NCBI GenBank assembly: GCA_965216445.1
Contig: OZ244166.1
Span: 1,054,001-1,118,000 of the forward strand
Source of the DNA: MA-ANB-1 sp965216445
GTDB lineage: Bacteria > Actinomycetota > Acidimicrobiia > Spongiisociales > ZC4RG35
Length of the DNA stretch: 64,000 nt
Reading direction: 5' to 3'
The notes under the pieces were generated by a model. The model made no database searches and was not told the origin of the DNA. It saw only the letters and a program-made list of their open reading frames with translations. How positions within the stretch are numbered: position 1 is the first letter of the stretch; each line of letters begins with the position of its first letter. A program made the translations under genes and the position numbers. Positions 40,989 to 49,485 of the stretch are shown piece by piece.

Positions 40989-41752
40989 GCCTGGACACAG
41001 CCAAGGTTGACTTCGGCACGATCCCAACCCACGTCGGATTGATCCTGGACGGCAACGGACGGTGGGCCAACCGGCAGGGGTTGCCTCGCACCGCGGGCCA
41101 TCTGGCGGGAGAGAAGGCACTGTTCGACAGTGTCGAAGCCGGTCTCGAGTTGGGTATCAAGTGGATGACGGCGTTCACCTTCTCCACCGAAAATTGGAAT
41201 CGCTCCGAAGACGAGGTGGAATTCTTGATGTGGTTCAACGAAGACCTCCTGACCCGTCGCCGGGATGACTTGAACGAGCAGGGTGTTCGCATGTGGTTTG
41301 CCGGAGACATGGAAGACCCCCGGATTCCGGAACGAAACCGCAAGCATATGGCCGAGGCGGAGCAACTCACCGCTTCCAATGACACTCTCAACCTGGTGTT
41401 TGCCTTCAACTATGGGAGCCAAAGGGAGATCGCCGAAGCGACTCGCCGACTGGCAGCGGCTGCGGCCGAGGGGACCTTGAATCCCCAGGACATCACCGAG
41501 GACAGCATCTCTCGCAATCTCTACGTGCCAGAGATGCCTCCGGTCGATTTGATCATCCGGTCCTCGGGTGAACATCGTCTGTCGAACTTCCTGCTCTGGC
41601 AAGCTGCCTACGCCGAGTTCTATTTCCCGGGGATTCTCTGGCCGGACTTCACTCAACAAGACCTCGTCGATGCCGTTGTCGAGTACCAGGCTCGGGAGCG
41701 GCGTTTTGGCGGAGCCGAAGACAAGGTCTCCCCAGACCTGGCTTCAGATTGA
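40985..41752 (+). CDS. uppS: Isoprenyl (undecaprenyl) diphosphate synthase
   Basis: This cis-prenyltransferase makes the lipid carrier for cell-wall synthesis. The 255-residue protein shows GLILDGNGRWANRQGLPRTAGHLAG with the catalytic Asp, FTFSTENWNRSEDEV, and the substrate motif IIRSSGEHRLSNFLLWQAAYAEFYFPGILWPDF. The start ATG 40985 overlaps the recO stop. The product chain length cannot be read from sequence. Confidence 0.95.
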   Translation: MSLDTAKVDFGTIPTHVGLILDGNGRWANRQGLPRTAGHLAGEKALFDSVEAGLELGIKWMTAFTFSTENWNRSEDEVEFLMWFNEDLLTRRRDDLNEQGVRMWFAGDMEDPRIPERNRKHMAEAEQLTASNDTLNLVFAFNYGSQREIAEATRRLAAAAAEGTLNPQDITEDSISRNLYVPEMPPVDLIIRSSGEHRLSNFLLWQAAYAEFYFPGILWPDFTQQDLVDAVVEYQARERRFGGAEDKVSPDLASD

Positions 41753-41790
41753 CACGCTGTCCGATGTAGGGCACCGTTCCTCTTCACACT

Positions 41791-43099
41791 ATGACCGAAA
41801 TAACTCTCGACACCATCACCAACCTCGCCAAGAACCGTGGCTTCGTTTTTCAGGCCAGTGAGATTTATGGCGGGCTCCGCTCCGCCTACGACTACGGACC
41901 ATTGGGAGTTGAACTTCTTCGCAACGTGAAGAATGAGTGGTGGCGCGCCATGGTTCAGGAGCGGTCAGACGTAGTCGGTCTCGACTCGGCAATCCTCCAA
42001 GCTCGCAAGGTCTGGCAAGCCTCGGGCCACGAGGAGGTCTTCACGGATCCGATGGTCGAATGCACCAATTGCAACGGCAGGTTCCGAGAAGACAAGTTGG
42101 ACAACCCGAATAGAGTGCCCGAATTGTGGCAAGACCAACACCTTCACCGATCCCCGCAATTTCAACCTGATGTTCCGAACCCACATGGGTCCGATCGATT
42201 CGGATGAGAACCTGGTCTATCTCCGCCCCGAAACTGCTCAAGGGATCTTCACAAACTTCGAAAACGTGCGCCGGACCAACCGTCTCAAGCTTCCTTTCGG
42301 GATCGCCCAGGTCGGCAAGACTTTTCGAAATGAGATCACACCGGGGCAGTTCGTGTTCCGTACCCGTGAGTTCGAACAGATGGAGATGGAGTTCTTTTGT
42401 CGCCCCGAAGAGAGTCCCGAGTGGTATCAGTACTGGCAGGACCAGCGGTTCAACTGGTATCTCGACCACGGGATGTCCCCGGAGAATCTCCGGATCAGAG
42501 CCCACGACTCGGACGAACTGAGCCACTACTCCTCCGGCACGGTGGACATTGAATACCAGTTCCCCTGGGGGTGGGACGAGCTAGAAGGTATCGCCAATCG
42601 TGCCGACTTCGATCTGAAACAACACGCCGAACACTCCGGGCAGGATTTGCGGTACTTCGATGCCGAAGCCAACGAGAGGTTCTTCCCCCATGTGGTCGAG
42701 CCTGCGGCTGGCGCAACCAGGACTACGTTTGCTTTCCTGATCGATGCCTACTCCGTGGAGAGTGTGGGGGACGACACCCGGACTGTGCTGAAAATGCACC
42801 ACAGCCTGGCTCCGTACAAGGTTGCTGTGCTACCGCTGAGTAAGAAACCGGAGTTGATCGAACCCGCCGAAAAGATCATTGCCCAGCTACGCAAACACTG
42901 GATGTGTGAGCTTGACCTGACCCAGTCAATCGGCAAGCGCTACAGACGTCAGGACGAGATCGGGACGCCGTATTGCGTGACGGTGGACTTCGACAGTCTC
43001 GACGACAGCGCCGTGACGGTTCGCGACCGCGACACCATGGAGCAAGATCGAATCGGCATAGACAAGTTGGAGAGCTACCTGCTCACCAAACTCTCCTAA
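41791..43099 (+). CDS. glyS: Glycyl-tRNA synthetase, alpha2 type (one frameshift)
   Basis: This class II synthetase charges tRNA-Gly. The first frame (ATG 41791 to 42207) begins ITLDTITNLAKNRGFVFQASEIYGGLRSAYDYGPLG and runs to KLDNPNR. The second frame (about 42113 to 43099) continues CPNCGKTNTFTDPRNFNLMFRTHMGP, YLRPETAQGIFTNF, GIAQVGKTFRNEI, EMEFF and the C-terminal anticodon-binding domain (PYKVAVLPL). The join needs +1 or -2 near 42110-42118, which fits loss of one AG from an AG repeat before TGCCC. The total length of about 436 is normal. The gene should be essential, so an assembly error is likely. Confidence 0.92.
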
Positions 43100-43156
43100 C
43101 TCTGTTTACACACGCTTGACAAGGGGCGGACAGAATCAACCGAAGGTGGTCACTAC

Positions 43157-43867
43157 ATGAGACGTTCAGTTTGGGTATGGCTATTGCTGGCGATACTCGC
43201 CGTTTTTGGCTCGGCCTTCGCATGGTTCTGGTTCAGTGGTGGATCAGGCGAGCCGAGCACTGAGCTAACGACGCCTACGATCGCAGGGCAAACCACAACC
43301 AGTCTCGGTACCGAGCCCGAAGCGACAACCACCTTTGTGATCCAGGCTGAGCAATCCGAAGCATCGTTCACTCTCGACGAGGTGTTACGCGGTGCTCCGC
43401 AGACAGTGGTCGGTGTGAGCTCGGAGGTCGCCGGGCAGTTTGTCCTCGACACCACAGATCTGTCCAGTACTCAGTTTTCGGCGATCGTCGTGAACGCGCG
43501 CACCTTCAGTACTGGCTCGTCTACGCGTGATCGCGCTATCCGTGGCCCCATCATCCTCAACTCGGCAAGCGACGAGTTTGAGTTCATCACATTTGATGTC
43601 ACTTCTATTGCCGGTCTGGAAGGTTCGGCCGATGTCGGAGACACCGTGACCTTTACACTGACGGGAGATCTGACCATTAAGGGCGTTACCAATCCCGCCG
43701 AGTTCGAGGTCACCGCAACCCTGAGCGACGAATCGACCATCACCGGGATGGCGAGTGCAACTGTCCTACGAAGCAACTACGACATCGGGATACCTAGCGT
43801 CGCATCAGTCGCCGATGTGACCGATGAGGTGCTCCTGGAGCTCAACTTCACGGCGACCCGGTCCTAG
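43157..43867 (+). CDS. Membrane-anchored YceI-family protein
   Basis: The 236-residue protein has an N-terminal signal/anchor (VWVWLLLAILAVFGSAFAWFW), a Ser/Thr-rich linker, and a YceI domain (TTFVIQAEQSEASFTLDEVL, then FSAIVVNARTFSTGSSTRDRAIRGPIILNSASDEFEFITF, TGDLTIKGVTNPAEFEVTATL, and FTATRS at the end). YceI proteins are lipocalin-like beta barrels that bind isoprenoids or other hydrophobic molecules outside the cytoplasm. The ligand here is unknown. A TTGACA sequence at about 43116 and GAAGGTGG before the ATG suggest independent expression. Confidence 0.9.
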   Translation: MRRSVWVWLLLAILAVFGSAFAWFWFSGGSGEPSTELTTPTIAGQTTTSLGTEPEATTTFVIQAEQSEASFTLDEVLRGAPQTVVGVSSEVAGQFVLDTTDLSSTQFSAIVVNARTFSTGSSTRDRAIRGPIILNSASDEFEFITFDVTSIAGLEGSADVGDTVTFTLTGDLTIKGVTNPAEFEVTATLSDESTITGMASATVLRSNYDIGIPSVASVADVTDEVLLELNFTATRS

Positions 43868-43891
43868 ATTCCGTAGCTTTCTCTGCTTCCT

Positions 43892-43897
43892 TATGAT
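43892..43897 (+). promoter_or_regulatory. Putative -10 box of dnaG (leaderless)
   Basis: TATGAT ends 6 bp before the GTG at 43904. Transcription starting 6-7 bases downstream of the box would begin at the start codon itself. No ribosome binding site is present. Confidence 0.5.
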
Positions 43898-43903
43898 CTG
43901 GCT

Positions 43904-45646
43904 GTGGCAGAACGCGCTGATATTGATCGAATCCGAGAGTCGGTCGACCTCGTAGACCTGATTTCAGAAGTCACCAAGGTCAAGCGGTCGGGCCGCAGTT
44001 TCATGGCCGTATGCCCTTTTCACGAGGAGAAGTCGGCATCAATGTCCATCGACAGGGCGCGCGGCCTGTACCACTGCTTCGGGTGTGGCAAAGGCGGCGA
44101 TCTCTTTTCCTTCGTCCAGGAGACACAGGGTCTCGATTTCCGGGAAGCCCTGGAGCTATTAGCCCGGAAAGCCGGGGTGACGCTCACCGAGGAGCCGGGA
44201 GCGGCCCGACGGCGAGGACGTCGCGGTGCAGCCGTGGAGGCTATTCGCAAGGCGATCGACGTTTATCACAAGCGTCTCAAATCGGCACCGGACGCCGGCC
44301 CGGCCCGTGCCTATCTGCGGAGTCGAGGCTACGAACTCGACACGATCGACACCTGGAAGATCGGGTTTGCCGGAACCGACTGGGACACACTCTCCAAGGA
44401 ACTGAAATCTGCCGGCATCGAAGACAAAGTTCTCACCGATGCCGGGCTCTCCCGCAAGGGTCGTCATGGCCTGTTCGACTTCTTCCGTGGAAGGCTCATG
44501 TTCCCGATTTACGACCTTCGTGGAGATCCAGTTGGGTTCGGAGGCAGGAAGATCGACGAGGTCGCTCGGGACTCGACCAACAATCCCGATGCGAAGTACG
44601 TGAACTCGCCCGACTCAGTGGTTTATCAGAAGTCAAGGCTCCTCTACGGGCTCGACCGGGCCCGCTCGGCGATGTCAGCGACCGGGCTGAGCGTTGTCGT
44701 TGAGGGCTACACCGATGTGATCGCGATGCACCTCGCTGGGATCGAATCGGCAGTAGCCACCTGTGGAACGGCGCTGGGTGACGACCACTTCGAATTGCTG
44801 AGGCGTTTCACCGACAAGGTAGTCCTTGCATTTGACTCCGATGCCGCCGGGTCCAAGGCCGCTCTTCGCAGTGACGACCTGGAATCGCCGTTTCGTCTCG
44901 ATCTAGACCTGAGGGTTGCTCTCATGCCGGATGGATTGGACCCTGCTGACCTGGTGCAGGAAGGACGTGGTTCCGAGTTAGAAGCAGCGGTCGCGGGAGC
45001 CACGCCTCTGCTCGAATTTCGAATCAGACATGAGATCAGCGGGTTCGACCTGTCCGGGCCGGAGGGTCGCGCTCGGGCTCTACATGCTGCCGCCAGCCAA
45101 ATCCGCCGTCTCAACGATGACATTGCCCGTAGGGAGTACTCCCGCTTTGTTGCCCGGGAGATCGGAGTCGATCTTGAAACGGTCGAAAACGCGGTGCGAC
45201 CACAAAGGTTCACCGGACGCAGACCTCCTGAGAGCATCGATAAGCCTCTCGACAGAGGGGAGTCGGAGCTGCTTCGGGTAGGTATCGCCACTCCTTGGGC
45301 GCTCAAGGACCTGAGCATCGACGACTTCACGGACCCCCGGCTCAAAGGAGCGTTCGAGGCCGTGGCTGACCAGTTCTCGGGTGCAGTGACGGGGAATCCG
45401 GTTGATATTGGTCAGATCGAAGATCCTGACGCCGGAAGCCTTCTGCGTCGTCTGGCCATGGACACCCGGCCCTTGCCCGATGGAAGCGAGATGCTTCGAC
45501 GTGTGAGGGGTCGGCGTCTGGATGCAGAGATCGACCGTTTGGAGACTGAGATTGCAAGTCTGGAGGCGGGGTCGGATCCCCATTCCGAAGCTTTGCGTCG
45601 ATTGATAGGTTTACAGCAAGAGAAACGAACGGTTCAAGGTCAGTGA
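43904..45646 (+). CDS. dnaG: DNA primase
   Basis: The primase synthesises RNA primers at the replication fork. The 580 residues comprise the CHC2 zinc-binding domain (C37, H40, C58, C61 in VCPFHEEK and YHCFGCGKGGD), the catalytic core with RLMFPIYDLRGDPVGFGGR and the TOPRIM motifs VVEGYTDVIAM and VVLAFDSDAAG, and a helicase-interacting C-terminal region. GTG start with a leaderless-type promoter. It overlaps rpoD by 4 bp (GTGA), forming the classical dnaG-rpoD pair of the macromolecular synthesis operon, though rpsU is absent. Confidence 0.96.
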   Translation: MAERADIDRIRESVDLVDLISEVTKVKRSGRSFMAVCPFHEEKSASMSIDRARGLYHCFGCGKGGDLFSFVQETQGLDFREALELLARKAGVTLTEEPGAARRRGRRGAAVEAIRKAIDVYHKRLKSAPDAGPARAYLRSRGYELDTIDTWKIGFAGTDWDTLSKELKSAGIEDKVLTDAGLSRKGRHGLFDFFRGRLMFPIYDLRGDPVGFGGRKIDEVARDSTNNPDAKYVNSPDSVVYQKSRLLYGLDRARSAMSATGLSVVVEGYTDVIAMHLAGIESAVATCGTALGDDHFELLRRFTDKVVLAFDSDAAGSKAALRSDDLESPFRLDLDLRVALMPDGLDPADLVQEGRGSELEAAVAGATPLLEFRIRHEISGFDLSGPEGRARALHAAASQIRRLNDDIARREYSRFVAREIGVDLETVENAVRPQRFTGRRPPESIDKPLDRGESELLRVGIATPWALKDLSIDDFTDPRLKGAFEAVADQFSGAVTGNPVDIGQIEDPDAGSLLRRLAMDTRPLPDGSEMLRRVRGRRLDAEIDRLETEIASLEAGSDPHSEALRRLIGLQQEKRTVQGQ

Positions 45647-46773
45647 GCAAACATCTCGACGAGGTAATTGCATCTCTCATCAAAAGAGGCCGCCAACGCG
45701 GTTTCCTGACCATGGCCGAGGTTCAACAGGACCTCGAGGATGCCGAGGCGTCCGGGGAGGCCTTCGAGAAGGCGGCCGAAGCGCTCCGCGAGGCAAAGGT
45801 AAAACTCACTGAGGAGGGTCCGGGGGTCGTTGAGGAGTTCGCCGAGGTGGGAACCATCTCCGTCTCGGACCCGGTGCGTCTCTATCTCAACGAGATCGGA
45901 CGGTATCCGTTGCTCACCGGTCAGCAGGAGGTAGAGCTTTCCATGCAGATGGAGGCCGGGAAGCGGGCCGAGGCGCGTCTGGCATCCGGCGAGGACCTAA
46001 CGGATGAAGACATCGGCTTGCTCAAGGCTGAAAAGCGGCGTGGTGAGCAGTCACATGCGTCCCTGGTGCAGTCGAACTTGCGGCTCGTCGTTGCCATCTC
46101 CCGTCGATACGCGGGACGGGGTATGGCCCTCCTGGATCTGATCCAGGAGGGCAACGTTGGCCTGATCAGGGCCGTGGAACGTTTCGACTACCGCCGGGGA
46201 TTCAAGTTCTCCACCTATGCCACGTGGTGGGTCCGCCAGGCAATATCACGGGCAATCGCTGACCAGGGTCGGACCATCCGAATGCCTATCCACGTTCTGG
46301 ACTCCGTCAACAAGCTCACCCGAGCCAAACGAGAGCTGACCCAGCAGTACAGCCGTGAGCCGACCGATGAGGAACTGGCTATCGAATTGGACCTCGATGT
46401 CGGACGGGTTATCGAGTTGCAGCGAATCGCCCAGGACACGGTGTCCTTGGAGACGCCGGTTGGTGAAGACGCTGATGGGACTCTCGGAGATCTGGTCGAG
46501 GACCCTGACTCCGAACAGCCAGCTGAGCAGGCGGCGTTCGCTTCTTTGCAGGATCAGTTAGCCCAGGCTCTGGAGGGCCTCAACGATCGGGAGAGGCAGA
46601 TACTTGTGATGCGGTTTGGTCTTGCTGACGGGCGAATGCGAACCCTCGAAGAGGTTGGGGCCCATTTCAAGGTGACGAGGGAGCGGATCCGGCAGTTGGA
46701 GACGAAGGCTCTGGCCAAACTCCGCCATCCGGACAAGTCGCAGAAGCTGGAAGGCTTCCTGGAAAGTGGGTAG
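45643..46773 (+). CDS. rpoD: Principal sigma factor RpoD/SigA
   Basis: This sigma-70 family factor carries region 1.2 (DPVRLYLNEIGRYPLLTGQQEVELS), region 2 (RLVVAISRRYAGRGMALLDLIQEGNVGLIRAVERFDYRRGFKFSTYATWWVRQAI), region 3 (PIHVLDSVNKLTRAKREL), and region 4 with the -35-binding helix (RMRTLEEVGAHFKVTRERIRQLETKAL). The short N-terminus (376 aa) lacks the long acidic extension of other actinobacterial SigA proteins but has a small region 1.1-like part (LIKRGRQRGFLTMAEVQQDL). It probably recognises the TANNNT boxes noted in this window. Confidence 0.96.
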   Translation: MSKHLDEVIASLIKRGRQRGFLTMAEVQQDLEDAEASGEAFEKAAEALREAKVKLTEEGPGVVEEFAEVGTISVSDPVRLYLNEIGRYPLLTGQQEVELSMQMEAGKRAEARLASGEDLTDEDIGLLKAEKRRGEQSHASLVQSNLRLVVAISRRYAGRGMALLDLIQEGNVGLIRAVERFDYRRGFKFSTYATWWVRQAISRAIADQGRTIRMPIHVLDSVNKLTRAKRELTQQYSREPTDEELAIELDLDVGRVIELQRIAQDTVSLETPVGEDADGTLGDLVEDPDSEQPAEQAAFASLQDQLAQALEGLNDRERQILVMRFGLADGRMRTLEEVGAHFKVTRERIRQLETKALAKLRHPDKSQKLEGFLESG

Positions 46774-46879
46774 CTAGCCCCAGCGCGTCAAAGCCGACGG
46801 CGTGCCGCCTTCCCAATGTGTTGTCGGTTGTCAGTCTCGCTTGCTGCCAGTTTCGATCTTCCGGGGTGGCGGGGAAGGG

Positions 46880-48004
46880 TCACCCCCGGATAGTTCGGTT
46901 TGCTCCAACGGGTACCGGCTGATTCTCCACGGACTCGGGTTTCTCGAGGTGCCATCTGCCGTGATCGGGATGTTTGAAGACCTGGAATCCTTGCTGGTGG
47001 ATTGCAACGTGATGGTGGAACCAGCAAATAGGTATCAGATTCTCAGGGTCGGTGACCCCACCTTCCGAAAACGGAGTTATGTGGTGTACCTCGACTCGAT
47101 AGCGGCTATCGCATCCAGAAATGGCACAGTATCCGCCGGTTGTTCCGAGGACGGCCCTTCGCAATGCCGGAGGTACGTTCCGAGTGGAACGACCGTATTT
47201 CATTGGCACTCCGTCGGCCCCGTTCACTGTGACCTCGGTGACAGAGTCACACAAAACCGCTTGTAGGGCTTGCGCCCCTACTCGGGGGCCAGCGTCGAGA
47301 CGGACGCCGGTATTTCCGTCGGTAGCGATTGCCTCGTCGCCGTCGACGAATATCGTCACCTGCGCTGGGTGGGCTTGACCACCTGTCGCAACCTGGTGGA
47401 GGGCAAGGGCCATCCTCCAGCCGGCGGAGCCACGGGTTCCATCAGGCAATTCGGGGATCTGGTCTGCCTTCTCTTTGAGAGAGGATTGGATTTCGGCGCC
47501 GGTCAACCCGTCGACACCGCCCCACAGCTTCCACCAGGACTCGTCCAACGATGGTTGCATCACCAAGAATTGGTCAGCGGCCGAGCGGGATTCATCTTCG
47601 GAGGTCAGCATCACCTGATCGGCAGCAAGCCGACGCACGCCGGCTACATCGAGATGAGACACTGAACTCAGCTCCGGCTCACCTTTCAGCTTTGATACTG
47701 CTTCGACACGGTCGAACGAAGCCAATCCTTCAGCTAGGGCCTGCCTGAGGAGTGGTCTGGCCTCGGTGCGGCGCATTGTTCGGACCAGGCGACGGGCTGT
47801 GTCCAACCCGACATCTGCTTTCCGGGCCAGCCATTCGCTCAAACTCTTGGCACCGTCGCCAGAAGCCACCTGCGCCGAATCGAACCATTCGAGATTGTCC
47901 AACAATCGGGCTTGCAGCATCGAAATCATCTGCAGGTCCAATGCCAGCTGCTGTTCACGGTCATCAACCGTCAACTCAGAATCGGATTTGTTCCCTTCCC
48001 ACAT
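46880..48004 (-). CDS. DUF222 / HNH endonuclease domain protein
   Basis: The 374-residue protein has a long helical DUF222 (13E12 repeat) region (ADVGLDTARRLVRTMRRTEARPLLRQALAEGLASFDRVEAVSKL) and a C-terminal HNH nuclease motif (YCAISGCDSRYRVEVHHITPFSEGGVTDPENLIPICWFHHH) with conserved His/Asn/His and two Cys. The family is multi-copy in actinobacteria and thought to be mobile or selfish; its biological role is unknown. ATG 48004 is used; a TTG at 48019 lies five codons upstream. It is convergent with rpoD and upstream of a tRNA gene. Confidence 0.88.
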   Translation of the reverse strand: MWEGNKSDSELTVDDREQQLALDLQMISMLQARLLDNLEWFDSAQVASGDGAKSLSEWLARKADVGLDTARRLVRTMRRTEARPLLRQALAEGLASFDRVEAVSKLKGEPELSSVSHLDVAGVRRLAADQVMLTSEDESRSAADQFLVMQPSLDESWWKLWGGVDGLTGAEIQSSLKEKADQIPELPDGTRGSAGWRMALALHQVATGGQAHPAQVTIFVDGDEAIATDGNTGVRLDAGPRVGAQALQAVLCDSVTEVTVNGADGVPMKYGRSTRNVPPALRRAVLGTTGGYCAISGCDSRYRVEVHHITPFSEGGVTDPENLIPICWFHHHVAIHQQGFQVFKHPDHGRWHLEKPESVENQPVPVGANRTIRG

Positions 48005-48131
48005 GCCACCAACGTACAAACTGGGTGTGACAAGAATTGCCGAAAACCGGGCGTCCTGGAGAAAAACCCTGGGTATTTCGAATCGGACTACGGATGCTCG
48101 GTTGGTAACCTAGGCAGGCCAGTAGGCACCT

Positions 48132-48204
48132 TCCGCGGTAGCTCAATTGGCAGAGCAGTGGACTGTTAATCCATTGGTTGTAGGTTCAAGTCCTACCCGC
48201 GGAG
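48132..48204 (+). tRNA. tRNA-Asn (anticodon GTT)
   Basis: A complete 73-nt cloverleaf: acceptor TCCGCGG/CCGCGGA, D arm GCTC-AATTGGCA-GAGC, anticodon arm GTGGA-CTGTTAA-TCCAT with GTT anticodon, variable loop TGGTT, T arm GTAGG-TTCAAGT-CCTAC, discriminator G. CCA is not encoded. It is a possible integration site, but no flanking att repeat was seen. Confidence 0.96.
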
Positions 48205-48481
48205 CTGCATAGCGATACCCGGGGGTCGGAGCGAGACCGGCCTCCAGCTCATCATGGTTCGGCTCAATTCGTGGACTCACTGGCGACTTCCTGGATCGAT
48301 TTCGACTTCGTGGGCGTGGGCGGGGTAGCGGTGTAGGTCGACACGGGCAACATCAAACAGCACCGACCACCCAGACCTCGCTAGGAAAAGACAGGGTAGC
48401 GATGGTGGCGTGTCGCAAGCAGCCACCGGACGCCCTTGTAGTTGGAGTGGAATAGCTACGGGGCAGTGCTCGTCCCGATCG
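48205..48481. other. Intergenic stretch after tRNA-Asn, no recognised gene
   Basis: I see no convincing gene, hairpin or repeat here. On the minus strand a short open run (about 48280-48385) reads GWSVLFDVARVDLHRYPAHA without a start codon or ribosome site and matches nothing I recognise; it could be a decayed gene end next to the tRNA. Confidence 0.4.
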
Positions 48482-48817
48482 TCACGGCAGTCCTCGCGTG
48501 TCAGCTATCTCGTGGAAGTGGTTCTCTAGAGCCGAGGCGTACTCGAAGGCATCGGTTCGGCGGAGCCTGATTGCCACTCTTCCGAAGTAAGAACCAATCA
48601 TTCGGGGGTTGGGACCAAGGGGCTCTAACCAATCCTCGGGAAGCTCGCTTCGGTTGTCGTCCCGAGAATGGACAAAGTCGTAGATCCATCCGGCTGCAGC
48701 AGCGTCGACGCCTCGGTGTGTGGAAGGTGAACGGCGCTCATGGGCGCATGCATACAGGAAGCGCTGATACTCATCAGGCTCCAACGCGAGCTTTGGCTCC
48801 AGCAGTTGGTCTTCCAT
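48482..48817 (-). CDS. Hypothetical protein
   Basis: The 111-residue product starts MEDQLLEPKLALEPDEYQRFLYACAHERR and contains WIYDFVHSRDDN and EDWLEPLGPNPRMIGSYFGRVAIRLRR. It is mostly helical and acidic at the start, with no signal peptide, TM segment or known motif. ATG 48817 is chosen; the frame is open up to 48865 without a better start. It sits alone between a tRNA and a GNAT gene in an accessory-looking pocket. It may be a real small gene or an orphan fragment. Confidence 0.4.
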   Translation of the reverse strand: MEDQLLEPKLALEPDEYQRFLYACAHERRSPSTHRGVDAAAAGWIYDFVHSRDDNRSELPEDWLEPLGPNPRMIGSYFGRVAIRLRRTDAFEYASALENHFHEIADTRGLP

Positions 48818-48971
48818 CAGGCGACCAACAAAGACTAATCCCGACGCACGTCCGAAAAGAGGCAATCAAATCCCGTTCGTACCACCAGTCACCAAATGAG
48901 TTGGTTTCTTAGGGCGTCTTGCTGCGGTTCCAGTCTTCGAGCATGGTCGGATCATCCCCACTAAGTTGCGA

Positions 48972-49442
48972 ATGATGGAAAACCCGGGCCGTTTCAGACG
49001 TGCGACGGTTGACGACCGCGGTCTATTGAACGAGTTGACGTTAGAAGGCGTTCGTTACTGGGGCCACGACACGGAGTTTCCGGACGTCTTTGTCGGGTTG
49101 GCGGCAACACTCGCCGCAGATGACGGACCGCAAAATCATCTGGTCTTCGTCTTGGAAGAGGCTGGAGAAGCTATCGCCTTCTACGATCTGCGTGACCGTG
49201 GCGACCACATCGAGCTTGTCCGAATGTTCATGACGTCTGAACTGATCGGTAATGGTTATGGCCGCAAGCTCTGGGACCATGCGGTCACTACGGCTGCGGT
49301 AAGTCATGATCGAATGCTGATCATGTCTGACCCCAAGGCAATGGGCTTCTATGCGGCCATGGGAGCCAAGCTCGAAAAGACCGTCGAGGTAGCACCGGGA
49401 TTCAATCTCGGGGTCTATTGGTACGACCTCCTGACCGGTTGA
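48972..49442 (+). CDS. GNAT-family N-acetyltransferase
   Basis: The 156-residue protein has the acetyl-CoA-binding signature of the GNAT fold: HIELVRMFMTSELIGNGYGRKLWDHA (V/I-x-x-x-x-G-x-G-x-G type P-loop) and the late motif SDPKAMGFYAAMGAKLE, where the Tyr may act as general acid. It opens with FRRATVDDRGLLNELTLEGVRYWG, typical of strand 1 and helix 1. Substrate is unknown. ATG 48972 or 48975 are equivalent. Followed 43 bp later by a class V aminotransferase. Confidence 0.85.
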   Translation: MMENPGRFRRATVDDRGLLNELTLEGVRYWGHDTEFPDVFVGLAATLAADDGPQNHLVFVLEEAGEAIAFYDLRDRGDHIELVRMFMTSELIGNGYGRKLWDHAVTTAAVSHDRMLIMSDPKAMGFYAAMGAKLEKTVEVAPGFNLGVYWYDLLTG

Positions 49443-49485
49443 CGACGGTCGCGATCTTGTCCGGCAGGAACCTAACCTCTCCTCC

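Noticed and set aside
40727..41752. Longer start for uppS
   Set aside because: Codons before ATG 40985 overlap recO in another frame and have no homology; ATG 40985 overlaps the recO stop as in other coupled pairs.
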